The position numbers and the translations under genes are program-made. A DNA stretch of 64,000 nt, taken from the NCBI RefSeq assembly GCF_000213175.1, contig NW_009799099.1, forward strand, positions 2,609,800 through 2,673,799, written 5' to 3'. This DNA is from Neurospora tetrasperma FGSC 2508 (lineage: Eukaryota > Ascomycota > Sordariomycetes > Sordariales > Sordariaceae). Positions 46,269 to 58,769 of this stretch are shown piece by piece. The notes under the pieces are model-generated. The model made no database searches. It had not been told where the DNA came from and worked only from the letters and a program-made list of their open reading frames with translations. The first letter of the stretch is position 1. Each line of letters opens with the position of its first letter.

Positions 46269-49135
46269 TTCGGCTTCCTGGATGATTCAAGGGGACAATG
46301 ACTCCTCAATTGCTGGTATCGAGCTACAGAGCTGGGCAGAGGTCTCGTTATATATCTCGCGCACGGAGCGCCAAAGGCCTCAATCGGCTGACAATGGCCT
46401 ATTTGGCATGTTTGCTGTCGAAGAGGGGCGTCCAGATCGGGTCACCAAGTATATTGTTCATCGTTGGGCCTACACCGCTTGATTTACTCTGGCCACTGCA
46501 AGGGCACATAATTCTGCATGTCCATGGTATGCTGCGTTGTAGTACTCAAGCTTTGGTCGGTTTGAATGCTTGTTTTCTTACTGGTTCGTTCGATTAGAGG
46601 TCTCGTTCGCCTCACTTTCGAGCCCCATCTACCCTGTGCTTGAGCCACCGGAAACCTTCTTTTGCCTCACGTTTCAAACGTTTTTATATATACCTACAAC
46701 GAGCTGGGACGCCAAAGTGAATCCGGGTACAGTAACTACCCCTACCGTCGCAAGCACCCCCTTTTGCGAACACGTGCAAATTGACCCATTAGTTGCAAAG
46801 GTTTCTGCTGCCCGAAGTCACAGTTCTGTATGTAAGTGAGGATCCACTCAATGCCAAAAGCCACCTTGATGCAAAGACTTTGAGCCGTCTCCCATAGTGA
46901 CGGAATTGAGTTCCGATAAAGGGGGCAATTACCGTAGGGGTTGAATGCTTTTCGTGGGCGGACCCCATACAAAGTCCCGCGTGTACTAACTACGGCATCA
47001 ACTTACATTTTTATCTAGGTCTCCTCTACATTTGAGCTACCTCTACTGTGTACGTTCCAACCCAGGATTCAGCCTCTCCTTGCCCTGGGAAGGAAGGCAG
47101 CTTTGCTGCCGCCCCGAACACTAGAGGGAGTATAAATTACTACCCTAAACCACGTTTTTGTCTCACTGAGGGTGTCATTAAATAACCCCCGGCACTTTCA
47201 TTTGCGCAACGTCGATCTACATCCAGGGCCTGCAGCCCTATATGGTCGGCTGTCCGATGAATCGTGGTTCCAGGCCGAACACCAGGCATCTTCTCCAGCT
47301 TGGCCTTTACCCCTTATGCTTACCAGCTGAGAGCATGTTTGCTTCGTGATATCGCACGAGGTACACGTTCGATTCTTCGAAACCACTGGTGTGGCAACCT
47401 GAGCTGTAAAAGACGACGGCTGACGCACAGCGACGTTTTTGGTTACTATTCGAACCCATCTTCTTCGCAGCGGTAACTAGCGCGAACGCACTTATCTTGC
47501 ACATGCAGGCAATAGATGATCATTGTTCTGCCAGCCGACGTGGGTGGGTGGTTGCGCCAAAAACGGTCATCGTGTCCTACTTTGCCGTTCGCCTCGCACT
47601 CGAGACGTCCGCCGATCGTCACCAACTCCTTTTATAAGGGGTGCTGAAAGCCGAATCGCGCGAAAGGGCAAGCCAGAGCCCAACTTCTTGACGTGTTCTC
47701 TTTTGTGATGTTATCGATGCGATCGTCCCTAAGTTTTGTTATTTATCAATCCTGGATATGGGGCTTGCTGTCGATCTCCCAATTTGATGGATAAGAACAC
47801 TCGTGTCAAGCCTCTCGTTTCGAACTGTTGGAAAGTCATCCCTGCTTTGGAAATATTTCTGCTTCTGTGTGATGTACCGATGAAGCTCCTTAGCCATTGG
47901 TGCTTCATTTACCCAAAAGGGAAGTGTTCATCTGGGTTGGAGAGCGAGAGAGCCCAACCAGAACATCACATAAATGGGTAGTTGAAAACTCTGTCACTGT
48001 TTGGCTACGTTCTGCACAGTTTCGTTGTTTCACTTCTTTTTGATCTATCCAGGGCCAGTAGTGTTTAAAACCTTACCCAGGTGTCACTGCTCAAAGTCTC
48101 AGTGCCTGAAGAGTTTCGAGTTGCTTTTCACTTGTCATAGCCCATACTTGATCTTCACAGTTGCCAAAACGCAGTAATGTCCCTCAACTCGAATACAAGC
48201 AGTACCTTTGATCTTAGTATCCAACAACCTTCCCACCTCCAAAGTTTTCGCACTATACATAGTACAGTTCATCTATAATACGGGCTATAGGTGTGCAGTG
48301 CCACTGAGTCACGACACCATACAAGAGATAGATCGTTGTTCTGTCTGCTAATAAGATTACGAAAGCACGCACTATATAGCCCAGACAACACATTTCACAG
48401 CTTAGTATCTTGCCCTGTGACAGTCTATGTAACAGATTTGTTAAGATAGGACAGCCCAAAGAGACCAACACTCATTTGTAGGGCTGAAGTGATCGGCGTC
48501 GATCATGGGCAGACGGTGCAACAAGACAACCTCGTGGCCAGTAGAAGAATGGAGGATGCAGTCATGGCACACAAGGAGACAAGGCAAGTAAAACATACAT
48601 CCTGACCATAACCATAGTAGTATTCTTGGCATGAAACTGACCCTAGAGCAGCAGTATACGCCTCTTACACCTCCTCGCTGACCACCAAACATCGCTCACA
48701 AATTGAGGTGTGAATGTTGAGCCTTGGAAGCGTTGAGAGGGCGTTCTCCGTAAACCGATTAGAGGGACAATACACTATCATTAGTAGAACCTACACCTTG
48801 CAAAACGACACAAAGTCTATTGTGCGAATGCTGACGGAAGAGTTGTCGAGGTCGAACATCGGCTCAGATCAGGACCACCGAGCAAGCAAGGCCCGGACAG
48901 CACCGGACCAGCTCCACCTTCTTTCAGAACTAGGATGTGCGGAATATGTGGTTGGATTGGATGTTGTCTCATGAGTTTCGCCAACATTTAAGAAGTGCAA
49001 TGCTAGGAAGTGTCAATTTTGTTTTCCTCGATAATGGAGTTGAAATTATCTCCAACTCGCGGTTAGGTGCTCGAATGGTAGCAACATAACACAACGAAGC
49101 AAGCGAACAAGAAAGACCAAAAAAAAAATAACAAA
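46269..49135. other. Gene-poor region next to the assembly gap
   Basis: About 2.9 kb without a supportable gene. Open frames are short (under 100 codons), in mixed frames and of random composition. Base composition looks slightly more AT-rich than the coding neighbourhood. The sequence ends in an A-rich stretch just before the Ns. A diverged mobile element cannot be ruled out by eye, but I recognised no motif. Confidence 0.45.
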
Positions 49136-50083
49136 NNNNNNNNNNNNNNNNNNNNNNNNNNNNNNNNNNNNNNNNNNNNNNNNNNNNNNNNNNNNNNNNN
49201 NNNNNNNNNNNNNNNNNNNNNNNNNNNNNNNNNNNNNNNNNNNNNNNNNNNNNNNNNNNNNNNNNNNNNNNNNNNNNNNNNNNNNNNNNNNNNNNNNNNN
49301 NNNNNNNNNNNNNNNNNNNNNNNNNNNNNNNNNNNNNNNNNNNNNNNNNNNNNNNNNNNNNNNNNNNNNNNNNNNNNNNNNNNNNNNNNNNNNNNNNNNN
49401 NNNNNNNNNNNNNNNNNNNNNNNNNNNNNNNNNNNNNNNNNNNNNNNNNNNNNNNNNNNNNNNNNNNNNNNNNNNNNNNNNNNNNNNNNNNNNNNNNNNN
49501 NNNNNNNNNNNNNNNNNNNNNNNNNNNNNNNNNNNNNNNNNNNNNNNNNNNNNNNNNNNNNNNNNNNNNNNNNNNNNNNNNNNNNNNNNNNNNNNNNNNN
49601 NNNNNNNNNNNNNNNNNNNNNNNNNNNNNNNNNNNNNNNNNNNNNNNNNNNNNNNNNNNNNNNNNNNNNNNNNNNNNNNNNNNNNNNNNNNNNNNNNNNN
49701 NNNNNNNNNNNNNNNNNNNNNNNNNNNNNNNNNNNNNNNNNNNNNNNNNNNNNNNNNNNNNNNNNNNNNNNNNNNNNNNNNNNNNNNNNNNNNNNNNNNN
49801 NNNNNNNNNNNNNNNNNNNNNNNNNNNNNNNNNNNNNNNNNNNNNNNNNNNNNNNNNNNNNNNNNNNNNNNNNNNNNNNNNNNNNNNNNNNNNNNNNNNN
49901 NNNNNNNNNNNNNNNNNNNNNNNNNNNNNNNNNNNNNNNNNNNNNNNNNNNNNNNNNNNNNNNNNNNNNNNNNNNNNNNNNNNNNNNNNNNNNNNNNNNN
50001 NNNNNNNNNNNNNNNNNNNNNNNNNNNNNNNNNNNNNNNNNNNNNNNNNNNNNNNNNNNNNNNNNNNNNNNNNNNNNNNNNNN
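49136..50083. other. Assembly gap (948 Ns)
   Basis: Unsequenced. The left flank is A-rich (GACCAAAAAAAAAATAACAAA), which may have ended assembly. Open frames drawn through it are meaningless. Confidence 1.
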
Positions 50084-51746
50084 ACCACTAAACCACTGGC
50101 GCTTCTTGTGATTCTGGTGAATTTGACATAGAGGATGCATTTATGAAAGTGGGCTTGGTTAGAAATCATCAAGTATCCAAGCACTCTGTTGAAGTAATAT
50201 ACGCCATGTCTCAAGTCAACGTTATCATCTTTCCAATAAATTGTCCAGACTTATCCGTGTGAGCATCACATTTGCCATGACTGAGCAGGTTGTTGGACGG
50301 GCAAGTTTGAAAAGCAAACTTCTTGCACGCACTCCTTTCAGCATGTGACGGGAGGTTATCGTGTCCTTTTAGGTATGGGATTGAACTAGTTGAAGGAGGG
50401 GAAGCTTCGGCTCTTTCCAACACCAAGCAAAGTCATGCAGTAGGTACCTCCCCTTGGGAACGCGGCACACTGGTGATGACGAGCCATGATAACTAAGGTA
50501 GGGGCGTTATGCTTATTTCAATTCAAAAGTGTGAATGGATGAAACTAGGAACGCATTAAACAAAAGGTAGGGTAGAGATATCTCACTTCAACTCGGCGGA
50601 CTTTCAAACAATGATGTAAGAACCTCGCAACTGGAAGCACGTGAAATTTGTCAATCGTGGCGCCCACACACACTCAAAAAAGCCCACCTTCAGCTCATGT
50701 GGAGGGAGCTATGGAGCCGGCCGTTATCAGCGCTATCAAGGCGCTAGCAGTTCTAGATTAGCGGCTTGGCTAGACCGCTGGCTAAGATGAGGGGGGAGGC
50801 GCCGAGCAAGGGTTGGATGTGTTTTTTCCTCGAGGACGGTGCAGTGGAGCAGGGGCATGAGGAGCACACGACAAAAAGTCACAACCACCAAAAACCCTGA
50901 AAAGCTGTCATTCCAGGAAGGGTCAGCCTTGGAGAGTTGCTACTCCCCTCACTAGCGACTGCAGATCTTTTAGACATTGGAGACCCAAGGGTTTCCCGCT
51001 TTCTTGTTTCAGCCCTCCCCTCCTTCACCCAGCAGTCAGCAGCCGTTCCACTGCCACCCACCACCACCGCGGTCACCACCTCCAAACTGCCAATTTACAC
51101 CGACGGTTTGGTCGAGAGACAGATATCAGGATTTAACTCCCATTCGATCCCATTGCCTTCACGGGAGCATCTGCTATTTGTGTAGCATCCAACAGTCATA
51201 CTGCATAATCGAGCACTTCATCGAATCACATCCAGCCAAGATCCCAAACGATCGAACCTTCGAACCGACCGACCACGGACCAACCGATCGACTCGATTGG
51301 CCGATACACCAACCATACGTCCGCTTCATGCCTGCTACCTACGCGATACACGCTCCGTGAAAGAAAAAGAAAAAAAAGAAAAGAAAAAGAAGGAGAGGCC
51401 ATTGCAACCTGTTGCAAGACAAACTCTAGCTGGTAGTCTGCAGAAGGTGTTTCTAGAAAAGACGGAACTCTGTCAACTGCCATTCTTCAACACAACCCCG
51501 CGACGTCAAGGCCTTGGCCACACAGTGCTCCGTGTCTTGCCCGTCTATCACTCCTTGCTCGTGTGTCACTCTCGGGTAGACGAACTGGCCTTGATTGCAT
51601 CATCGACCACATCCAAGGAAGCCTCCCGTCACCGCGACTGTTTCGCCGACCTTCTCGATAGGTTTTCAACCCCGACGCGCCCTCTTGTCTTCGACATTCG
51701 ATAGTCGGTTTCGGCAGCGGGCGGACAACCATCGCCCGCCGCAACC
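50084..51746. other. Intergenic region: ICE2 promoter and leader
   Basis: No gene seen between the gap and ICE2. The second half (about 50930-51746) is rich in pyrimidines and CA, with an A/G-rich stretch at 51360-51395, and probably includes a long 5' leader of ICE2. Confidence 0.5.
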
Positions 51747-53113
51747 ATGTGGTTCATCAGCGCCTCGACGAGTGCAATCTTTTTGCTGAGCATCGTTCTC
51801 CTAATACCCATTGCCTTCGACGTTGGCGGTCGCGATGCCGGTCTAGCTTACTCGCTATCCCTCTTCATCTTCTACCTTATCTACAGCACCAGCAAGCTCC
51901 TTACTCCGGAGAGTTCACGAGTCCGCTGGTTCTTCACTAGTAGTGTCGGCTTGTCGCAATGGATCATCATTCCAGCCCTTCTCATCTGGTCTCTGAATAG
52001 GTTCTCAGTGGATGCTGAGAACGCCGGCTGGGTATCGCGCACCTTCTCATCTGCCACTGCGAACCACAAGCCCAGCACTTGGGGCGAATACTTCTTTGGC
52101 CAGCATGGATTTGTCGAGAATGTCGCTCTGGGAGCTTGGGACAAGACGCTGAGTTACTCGAGCCCTGTTTTCCAACTGCTGGAGGGTTTCTGCACTCTCT
52201 TGGTGATACAGACTGCTGGCCGGGTTGCAAGATGGCTCGTCACTCGCGGTGGAGGCGATACATGGATGGTAAGTCTCTCGCTTTGAATCTCTTGGAAACT
52301 ATGTTGCTGACATCTTTTTAGATATTCCTTCTTGCCTTTTCTGGTTCCATCATCTCCAGTGCCGTTTACTTCCTCTGGAGGGTTGCGCACTTCCCCGAAA
52401 TAAACACCATCGATGCCACACTCATTGGAGCTACAATGACGTCGGCCGTATTCCTGGGAGCATATGGAATTGGTAGCGGGCGCGGCAACGCCGTAGAGTC
52501 ATCTCTCCTCTTTGCCTACATCGTTCTATGTGTCTATCAGATCTTTACCGACTATCAGCCGTCTGCCGAAGCTGCTGCTGCGGCCGAGCAAGCGGCCTCG
52601 CTTCAGCCCGATTTCCCGCCTCTGCCCCCAATCATCATGGCATCCTATTCGACATTGATGCACATCCTCAGCAGTCTGCCCGAAGCTTTCAACACTTCTT
52701 TCCAGTTCCTCTATGCCGCATTCCAAACTATTACACCGAGCGTCATAATCTCGCTGACCTACCGGATTATCGTCTTCTACTGCGCCACCCGCATCATTCC
52801 GGCTGTTCGGGAGCTCGGCGCCAGAGCTCTCATGGACGAGCCAAGCTTACTGGAAGAGACCGACGGGGCTAACCGCCTTGTAGGCTTCCTCAGCTGGTTC
52901 TCTCCTTCGATCCTCATCGCCGTGTACACGAGCTTATTGCTGCAGCACTTCAGCGTATCCAACAACGGTGATGATATCGGGTGGACTCTCCGGGCTGGTG
53001 ACGCCGGTGGAAACCCGTGGCGTTGGGTCAACGTCGCTGCCACCATGGGACTCTACGCTGTCGAGCTTTATCTCGGGGAGAGGAACGAAGGAATGCACTG
53101 GAGAGCGGACTGA
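51747..53113 (+). CDS. ICE2: Ice2-type ER membrane protein
   Basis: Integral ER membrane protein. In budding yeast Ice2 supports cortical ER inheritance and structure and links phospholipid synthesis to lipid-droplet use. Two exons (51747-52268 and 52322-53113; GTAAGT/TTAG, phase 0) give 437 residues. It begins at once with a hydrophobic helix, MWFISASTSAIFLLSIVLLI, and has eight to ten predicted membrane segments, including LAYSLSLFIFYLIYSTS, WIIIPALLIWSL and IFLLAFSGSIISSAVYFLW. The luminal or cytosolic block HGFVENVALGAWDKTLSYSS precedes FQLLEGFCTLLVIQTAGR, and the second half contains ITPSVIISLTYRIIVFYCATRI, with the C-terminus WRWVNVAATMGLYAVELYLG. Spacing and motifs match Pfam Ice2 as I remember it. 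It is convergent with the ZW10/Dsl1 homologue downstream. Confidence 0.85.
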
Positions 53114-54359
53114 AAAATGCCAAAAGGTGTGCGTCAGTGTTACTTCGTCATCGCAGACGCAATCTAGAAAAGCTTTTGTCAGCTTTAGATATGAAAATCA
53201 GTGGCCAAGACAGGTCACCTGGGAACAAGCATCAAGTCAACATCATCTGTTGAGACGTTTGTTTACCCCAAAACCAACGACAATTCAAGGACGAGCGCAG
53301 GGTGTGAAGAAGTGACATGAGGAGGAAGATTTGATACCCATTGGTTAAGTGGAAAGGCAGCAAGACAGAGAACAGAAAGCGAATCGCGTTTGTTTGGGAG
53401 ACGCGAAAAGAAAGGAAACAGACAGACAGGCAGGCAGGCAGGCACGCAGATCAAAGGAAACCTTAGCTTGACCAATTACAGGCACAGGCAAAAACAAAAG
53501 CTACCTCGACAGTTGTCCGTCATCTTCGCAGATAGAGGGTAGTAAAGCTATTTGCCTAGCTAGCAATAAGCCCCGTAGCATCTTCTTCACGAATATTTCT
53601 TCACGTTCAGTGAACCTGCCTCACCTCCTCTGGTTTTCCTTCGGATGCTAGGATACATTCCATACTATACTGCACAACGCCATATTTTTTATGTGTGCCT
53701 TGCACCTCAAAGGTCGGGGAAGAGAAGGAAAACTTGACGAGCTCGTTCAAGGGCGCATAATCTATGAAAAATGGCCGCACTCTGTCTCTTCCTGTAGGCG
53801 ACAGCAGGCCAGCGAGACAAACAAGCCATTTCCAGTCGGAAGTTCAGCAGGCAAATCAGACCAATACCAACGAGAGGAGCTAGGGTAAAAAAAAAAAGAG
53901 AGAAAATCAAGGGAAACGAGAGGGAACAAGTTACCAGAGTCAAAAAGGGATGAAGGAGAAGAAACAATGGATAGGAAACTGGATAGGTATATAGACAACA
54001 ACCACACCTGGGCTTTTCGCGTGTACCTGTACTTTCTTTTCGAATGGTTCTCACTGCGGAGCCTCGGCATTAGCTGTGGGTGCTTATTGCTAGAGGATTC
54101 AAGAACGGAGAGGACGAAAATGAAAAGAGTTTGTAAAGCTTCGAGTTGCGCAAGTTCTAACAATTGCCCGAGCCAACCTGTTCGCCTGTGGTTTGTATGA
54201 GTATGAGTAGAAGTCGGGAAGGAAAACAACCCTATATGGACATTTCAATAACCTCGACCGCCAAGCTTGTCGTCCATCCATTCGTAAAACGAATGCTTGC
54301 AATTATCACAACTACCAATAGCACAATTATACCGCCCTTTACATATAAGTAAGCTCTCT
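53114..54359. other. Convergent 3' intergenic region, ICE2 and ZW10
   Basis: About 1.2 kb between the stop codons of ICE2 and the ZW10 homologue. It contains a (CAGG)n tract at 53420-53448 and a poly(A) run at about 53887. No gene seen. Confidence 0.5.
53420..53448. repeat. (CAGA/CAGG)n microsatellite
   Basis: Imperfect tetranucleotide run: CAGACAGACAGG then four CAGG units and a CACG variant. Intergenic. Confidence 0.85.
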
Positions 54360-57257
54360 TCAGCCAAGAGGATTTGGCCTCGCCCTAATCTCCCTAAGCA
54401 CCTCCCTCGTCCGCGGATTATCCTCAAAGCTAAGATTCACCAAATCCACCACCTCGTCCGCCGAGAAATACAAGCTCAACTCGCTTTCCAACCACAGATA
54501 CCGCACGTCCTTGAGGTTACTCTGCAGCACTTCCGACAGGTACTTGAGGCGCAACCACGAACTCGCGTACTGCGCCGTCGTGGGGATTTCGTTCTCTGCC
54601 TCAAAATTACGACCTTCCGCGGTGGCAAAGCGACTAGGCAGGAATAAATCGTCCAAAGCCGTTACTGAAGCAATGTGATTGGCAATGTTGTAAGCCTCGT
54701 CTTGGCCGATGCCGGGCAGATCCATGACGTCGCCAATGATCTTGTTGGCGACAGCGTCGACGAGCGAGCCAACGGCTTGCTGCCAGGCGGAGCGCGAGAG
54801 AATGGATTCCCAGGCGATGGCGAGAGAGCGCACTCGGGCAACGGCGGCGGAGACGCAGGATTCCGTGTCGTCTTGCTGGATGAGGTTTTGTTCGCCTGGG
54901 GTAATGAGAGCTGGGTGTTAGTAAGAGGTAAAGAAAAGGGGTTTCGCGTAGGAGAGGCTGTTGTTAAAAAAGGGGCACAACTCACCCCCTAGGAGATCCC
55001 TGAGCACCGTCTTCTGGATGCTCATCTCGTTGCTGTAGGCACGATTTGCGAAACTCTGCATGGACTTGATGTCGTTATCCAGTCTAAGCAATGTTTGCGC
55101 CCGTGTGCTGATATTATCCCTCTTCACCCACTCCTCGGCGAACTCAGCTAGCCGCTCCGATAGGTAGGTAGCATCGTTGTAAAGAAACCTTTGACCGGGT
55201 TAGCAACTCGACGTTGTGTATAAAGGACGGTTGTGTACTCACATGTTTCCGCCAACATCTGGAGCGTAGTAGTGGGGGGCGACGGCACGGAACATGGCCA
55301 GCGCAAGAGTGGGGAGACTGAAGAGTCCGGCGGCGGCAGCAGCAACGGGGCTGTCGGCATAGTTCTCCTGGGTCAATGCTGCTCCGTCTTCGGCGAGAGC
55401 AGATATCAAGTCTAGGACTGGCTGTGGCAGGGATGAGATGCTGTAGGTTTCTTTGAAAGTCAACTCCCGTGTCTGCGGTTTTGACGAAGCTGATGGAGCG
55501 GTTGGTGTTTGTTCCGGTGCAGTATCGTCATTCTGGGCGTCATCGCCCCAGCCCCAGGCCTCGGTAGAATCGTCGTCCTCCCCCCCCTCCTGCTTTTGTT
55601 TTTTCTGCTGAGGTTCCTCTACCTTATCCGGTTCAGGGTCTTCCTCACCCCAGCCCCAGGCATCGGCCGCATCATCGATAGCGTCCGCGGATAATTCGGT
55701 GGCTGATGTTGTCGCAGCCGGTTTACTGATTTGTTGCCCGCCAGTCTGCTGCTCGCCATCGGATTCCCATGCATCCCAGCCACCATCGTCTTCGGTAACT
55801 TTGGCTCCATTGGCAGCCAACTGCTGGCCCTCCGACTTTGAAACCACCTGTTTTTCAACCCTTTCGACCTGCTTTGATGCGCCCAGTCCTCGAGACAATT
55901 GCGTCCTAATTTGGTCCAGAGCAGCTTCTCTTCGTTTTGATAGCCATACCCGAGGTGCGCTTTCGGTCCACTCCTGTAGTTCATTGAGATGCGATAATCC
56001 CAGTCCTTTAAGAGTGGTGCAGAAGCCCTTTGTTGTTGATATTGTCGTTTGAAATCTGTCCATTCCCTCAAGCGAGGAAGGAACGGCCAAGTCGAGCCAA
56101 GTTCTGGTCATAGTTGGGATGAGACCTGGTAATAAGACAGTTGAAATAGTCTCGACCAGTTCTGGTGGTAGCTTTTCGACCAGGAAGGCAAAAACCTTTT
56201 CTAAGTCTTGGAACACAGCCTCAATAGATTGATCGGACGTTCCCTCCAACTCCAAACTGTTTCCATCAATCTTGATACTGGGTAAACGTTCCTGCTTAGT
56301 GTCGAGTCTGGGAGCAAAAATAGCCTTGTCAATGTCATGCCATAGTTGGGTTGCGCGCTGATCGACTTCGTTGTATGCCTTGAGCCCCACAACGGCATCG
56401 GATAGGCTCATGGGTTCGTCTACGATGGGTCAGATCTTGTGTGCCACCACCTGTAGAGATTGCGGCTTACCCTGCTTCACGCCACTTATTGACACCCTGT
56501 GACTCTCAATATCGACGTGTATTAAAGTATTCCACACATGATCGAATACTTGATAAACGTCCGACTTGAGTTCGAAGGTTCTAATATCGAGGAGTTTGAT
56601 AGCACGGCATGACTTGTTGACGGGCACAGCGTCGAGCGCTTTCCGTGATCCTGGCCGCAACGTTAGCAACCGACTCAGTCACTTCTTAGACGCATTATAG
56701 CTCACGTTCTAGAAGATGTAGAGCATCGAGAATACGGCGTTCATCCCGCGCTTGCTCAACTTGGTCGAGTATTTGGTTAACGGCCTTGATACCCTTCAAT
56801 GCGTTTCTCAGCTGTGTGTTGTAGTCCAACTCGCGGGCGAGAAAGGCAGCTCTGGTTTCGGCTTCCTCGATGGCCTTCCCTGACGCTTGTGGCGCTTCCG
56901 ACTGTTTCAGGATATCGTTCGCTAGAGCTTTTGACAGGATGATATCGTCTTGGACCAACTGGGCGTTTACTTTCCATGTTCGGACATCGTCGGCGGTTTC
57001 TTCGTTGATGGTGTGTATCTCGGCCTACAAACAAGCGCAAAGCCTCAGCAAAGAGTTAATAGGCGTGGGTCGAAAAGTGATGGTGGTACCTGGAGCTTGG
57101 CCTTTGCACTGGCGAGTGCTTCAATGGCTGCTGGGAGCGCATCAGAGTCTACTGTTAAGGAGGATACCGACTCTTCTGGAAATGCGCCCTCGACTGAGAA
57201 GTCTACGAGGGCCTGAGCAATCTGCCCAGCCGGCGAGTCTGGCGTCGCAACGGCCAT
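54360..57257 (-). CDS. ZW10/Dsl1-type vesicle tethering protein
   Basis: Homologue of ZW10/Dsl1, which tethers Golgi-derived COPI vesicles to the ER SNAREs as part of the Dsl1/NRZ complex; animal ZW10 also serves at kinetochores. Six exons on the minus strand (57257-57090, 57024-56706, 56650-56471, 56419-55243, 55188-54986, 54895-54360) give 860 residues, all junctions in frame. The N-terminal part is coiled coil (AEIHTINEETADDVRTWKV; RAAFLARELDYNTQLRNALKGIK). The middle (PELVETISTVLLPGLIPTM) matches the ZW10 middle domain. An acidic, Trp-containing insert follows, with GGWDAWE and two copies of AWGWG, like the Trp-acidic lasso of Dsl1 that captures COPI coatomer. The C-terminal helical domain ends NLSFEDNPRTREVLREIRA. 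A six-exon structure is the most fragmented in the window. Family call is firm; whether it has kinetochore activity is unknown. Confidence 0.88.
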
Positions 57258-58769
57258 GCTGTCCTGATAGGATGTTGTTTTAAATGTGGATATGTGGCTC
57301 GAGGTTGCGACTGTAACTCGAGTGGCAGCGGATCCAAGTCCGGTCAACTGCCTAGACGCTTCTTCGTGGTGTCATACGCGGATTAGGTAGGTACTGTTGC
57401 TGAAGTGTCGCAGTTGTCGCGGACTTTGTTGGTTGGTGTTGACAAGCAAGTTGCGGCCAGTTTGGCTGTCGATAAGTTGATGGATGGCATTGATGACACC
57501 CACTGACAGCTCCCCCTGTACGTACTGCCAAGACTTGCTTTAGGGGAGATCATGTGGGGCGTGCTTGATACGGCACCAATCGGGACCGGGCTGGCCGTCA
57601 AGGGACCTGAAAGCTTGAGGTCCCCGGCCGCTGGGACGGAAGGTGAGAGAGAACTGACGGACAGCTGCCGCTGAGCAGTGGTGCTTGTCCGTAGTTAGCG
57701 CCGGATGCCCCTCATTTCCTGCTGTCGTCGAGGTCGTGGCAGATACGGTTCTTGTGGATTTCATTCCTGTCGTGAGCCTCCATCTTGCGGGAGCTAGAGA
57801 TACTGACTAGGATCGTATCTATAAAAATCCAATCTACGTTCACTCGTCAGTGTGAAACTTTGAGTGGGACGACCGAAGGTGAGTTCAAGATCGATCGATG
57901 TTTATGTATTTTCTTTCTCAGAGCTTTCCCCACGGGGTCCTGCCTTTGTGCTCCAGTCTTCCGGCCCCTCTTGTTTCCCGTTCATTGCAAGAGCAACCTG
58001 CATCCAGACACCATTCTTGAGGAGGGGCAAACTTTCTCTCGGTGGACTTCCTTTCCTGTCAACAACACGGACCGCAATCTGATAAATTTACCCACGTTTC
58101 TGTACCCAAAGGTCCATCAATCAACCCTGCGTCAACTACTCATACGTCGACTCCAGGCTGCTGAGCCGGCTTCATCTAGAGCAAACACGCCTGTCTGGTC
58201 TTACTCGACCTGCAGCGTCCTCAAAGCGACCTGGCAAACATCGTCCAGACAGTTGTGCTGGTAAGAGAGTCTCGTACACTTCACCTCGAGATGCACTTCT
58301 TCACACCCATATTTTGCCAGCCTTGCTTCCTTTTCATCCACAAAAACCCCTTCAATTGTACCTTCCCTAAGCATCCTGTTTTATTTTATCGCGCGTTCCT
58401 CCTGTCCCAGAGGCCCATAAAATGATTCTGTCTTCCAAACGCTCAGTTATGTTCTTCGGGACTCTAGCAAGGGGCAGTGTAGTAGTTCCAGTCGCCAACA
58501 CGGCCGACTCGCGGGTCAACCATAGTGTCACTTCCTGTGATATTACCATGCCGATTTTCCCTCAAGACTCTTGGTACCTCATCCCTTCAGTTCACATCAT
58601 GGTCGAGCATGAGGAGAAGGGGGTCTCAGCTACATACGCCCCATCTCAACCCGTGGGCTCCCCGAGATTTTCCCCGGCATTAATCACTGTTACAATTTCT
58701 ATCTCACTGCCATGGGCTAATCCTCTTCCCAGTAATATTCAAGGTTCTTTGCCCTCAATCAGCAGCAAC
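57258..58769. promoter_or_regulatory. Divergent promoter region, ZW10 homologue and M16 protease
   Basis: The two genes start 1.5 kb apart in opposite directions. The half next to the protease is open in the protease frame from 58422 (116 codons) but has a composition unlike the protease family, so it is treated as 5' leader. No other coding signal. Confidence 0.5.

Noticed and set aside
47198-47510. Overlapping minus-strand frames with several cysteines
   Set aside because: Two frames compete, neither has a recognisable motif and no introns join them; composition is compatible with chance.
49046-50214. Open frames of 364 and 383 codons across the Ns
   Set aside because: They exist only because the gap contains no stop codons.
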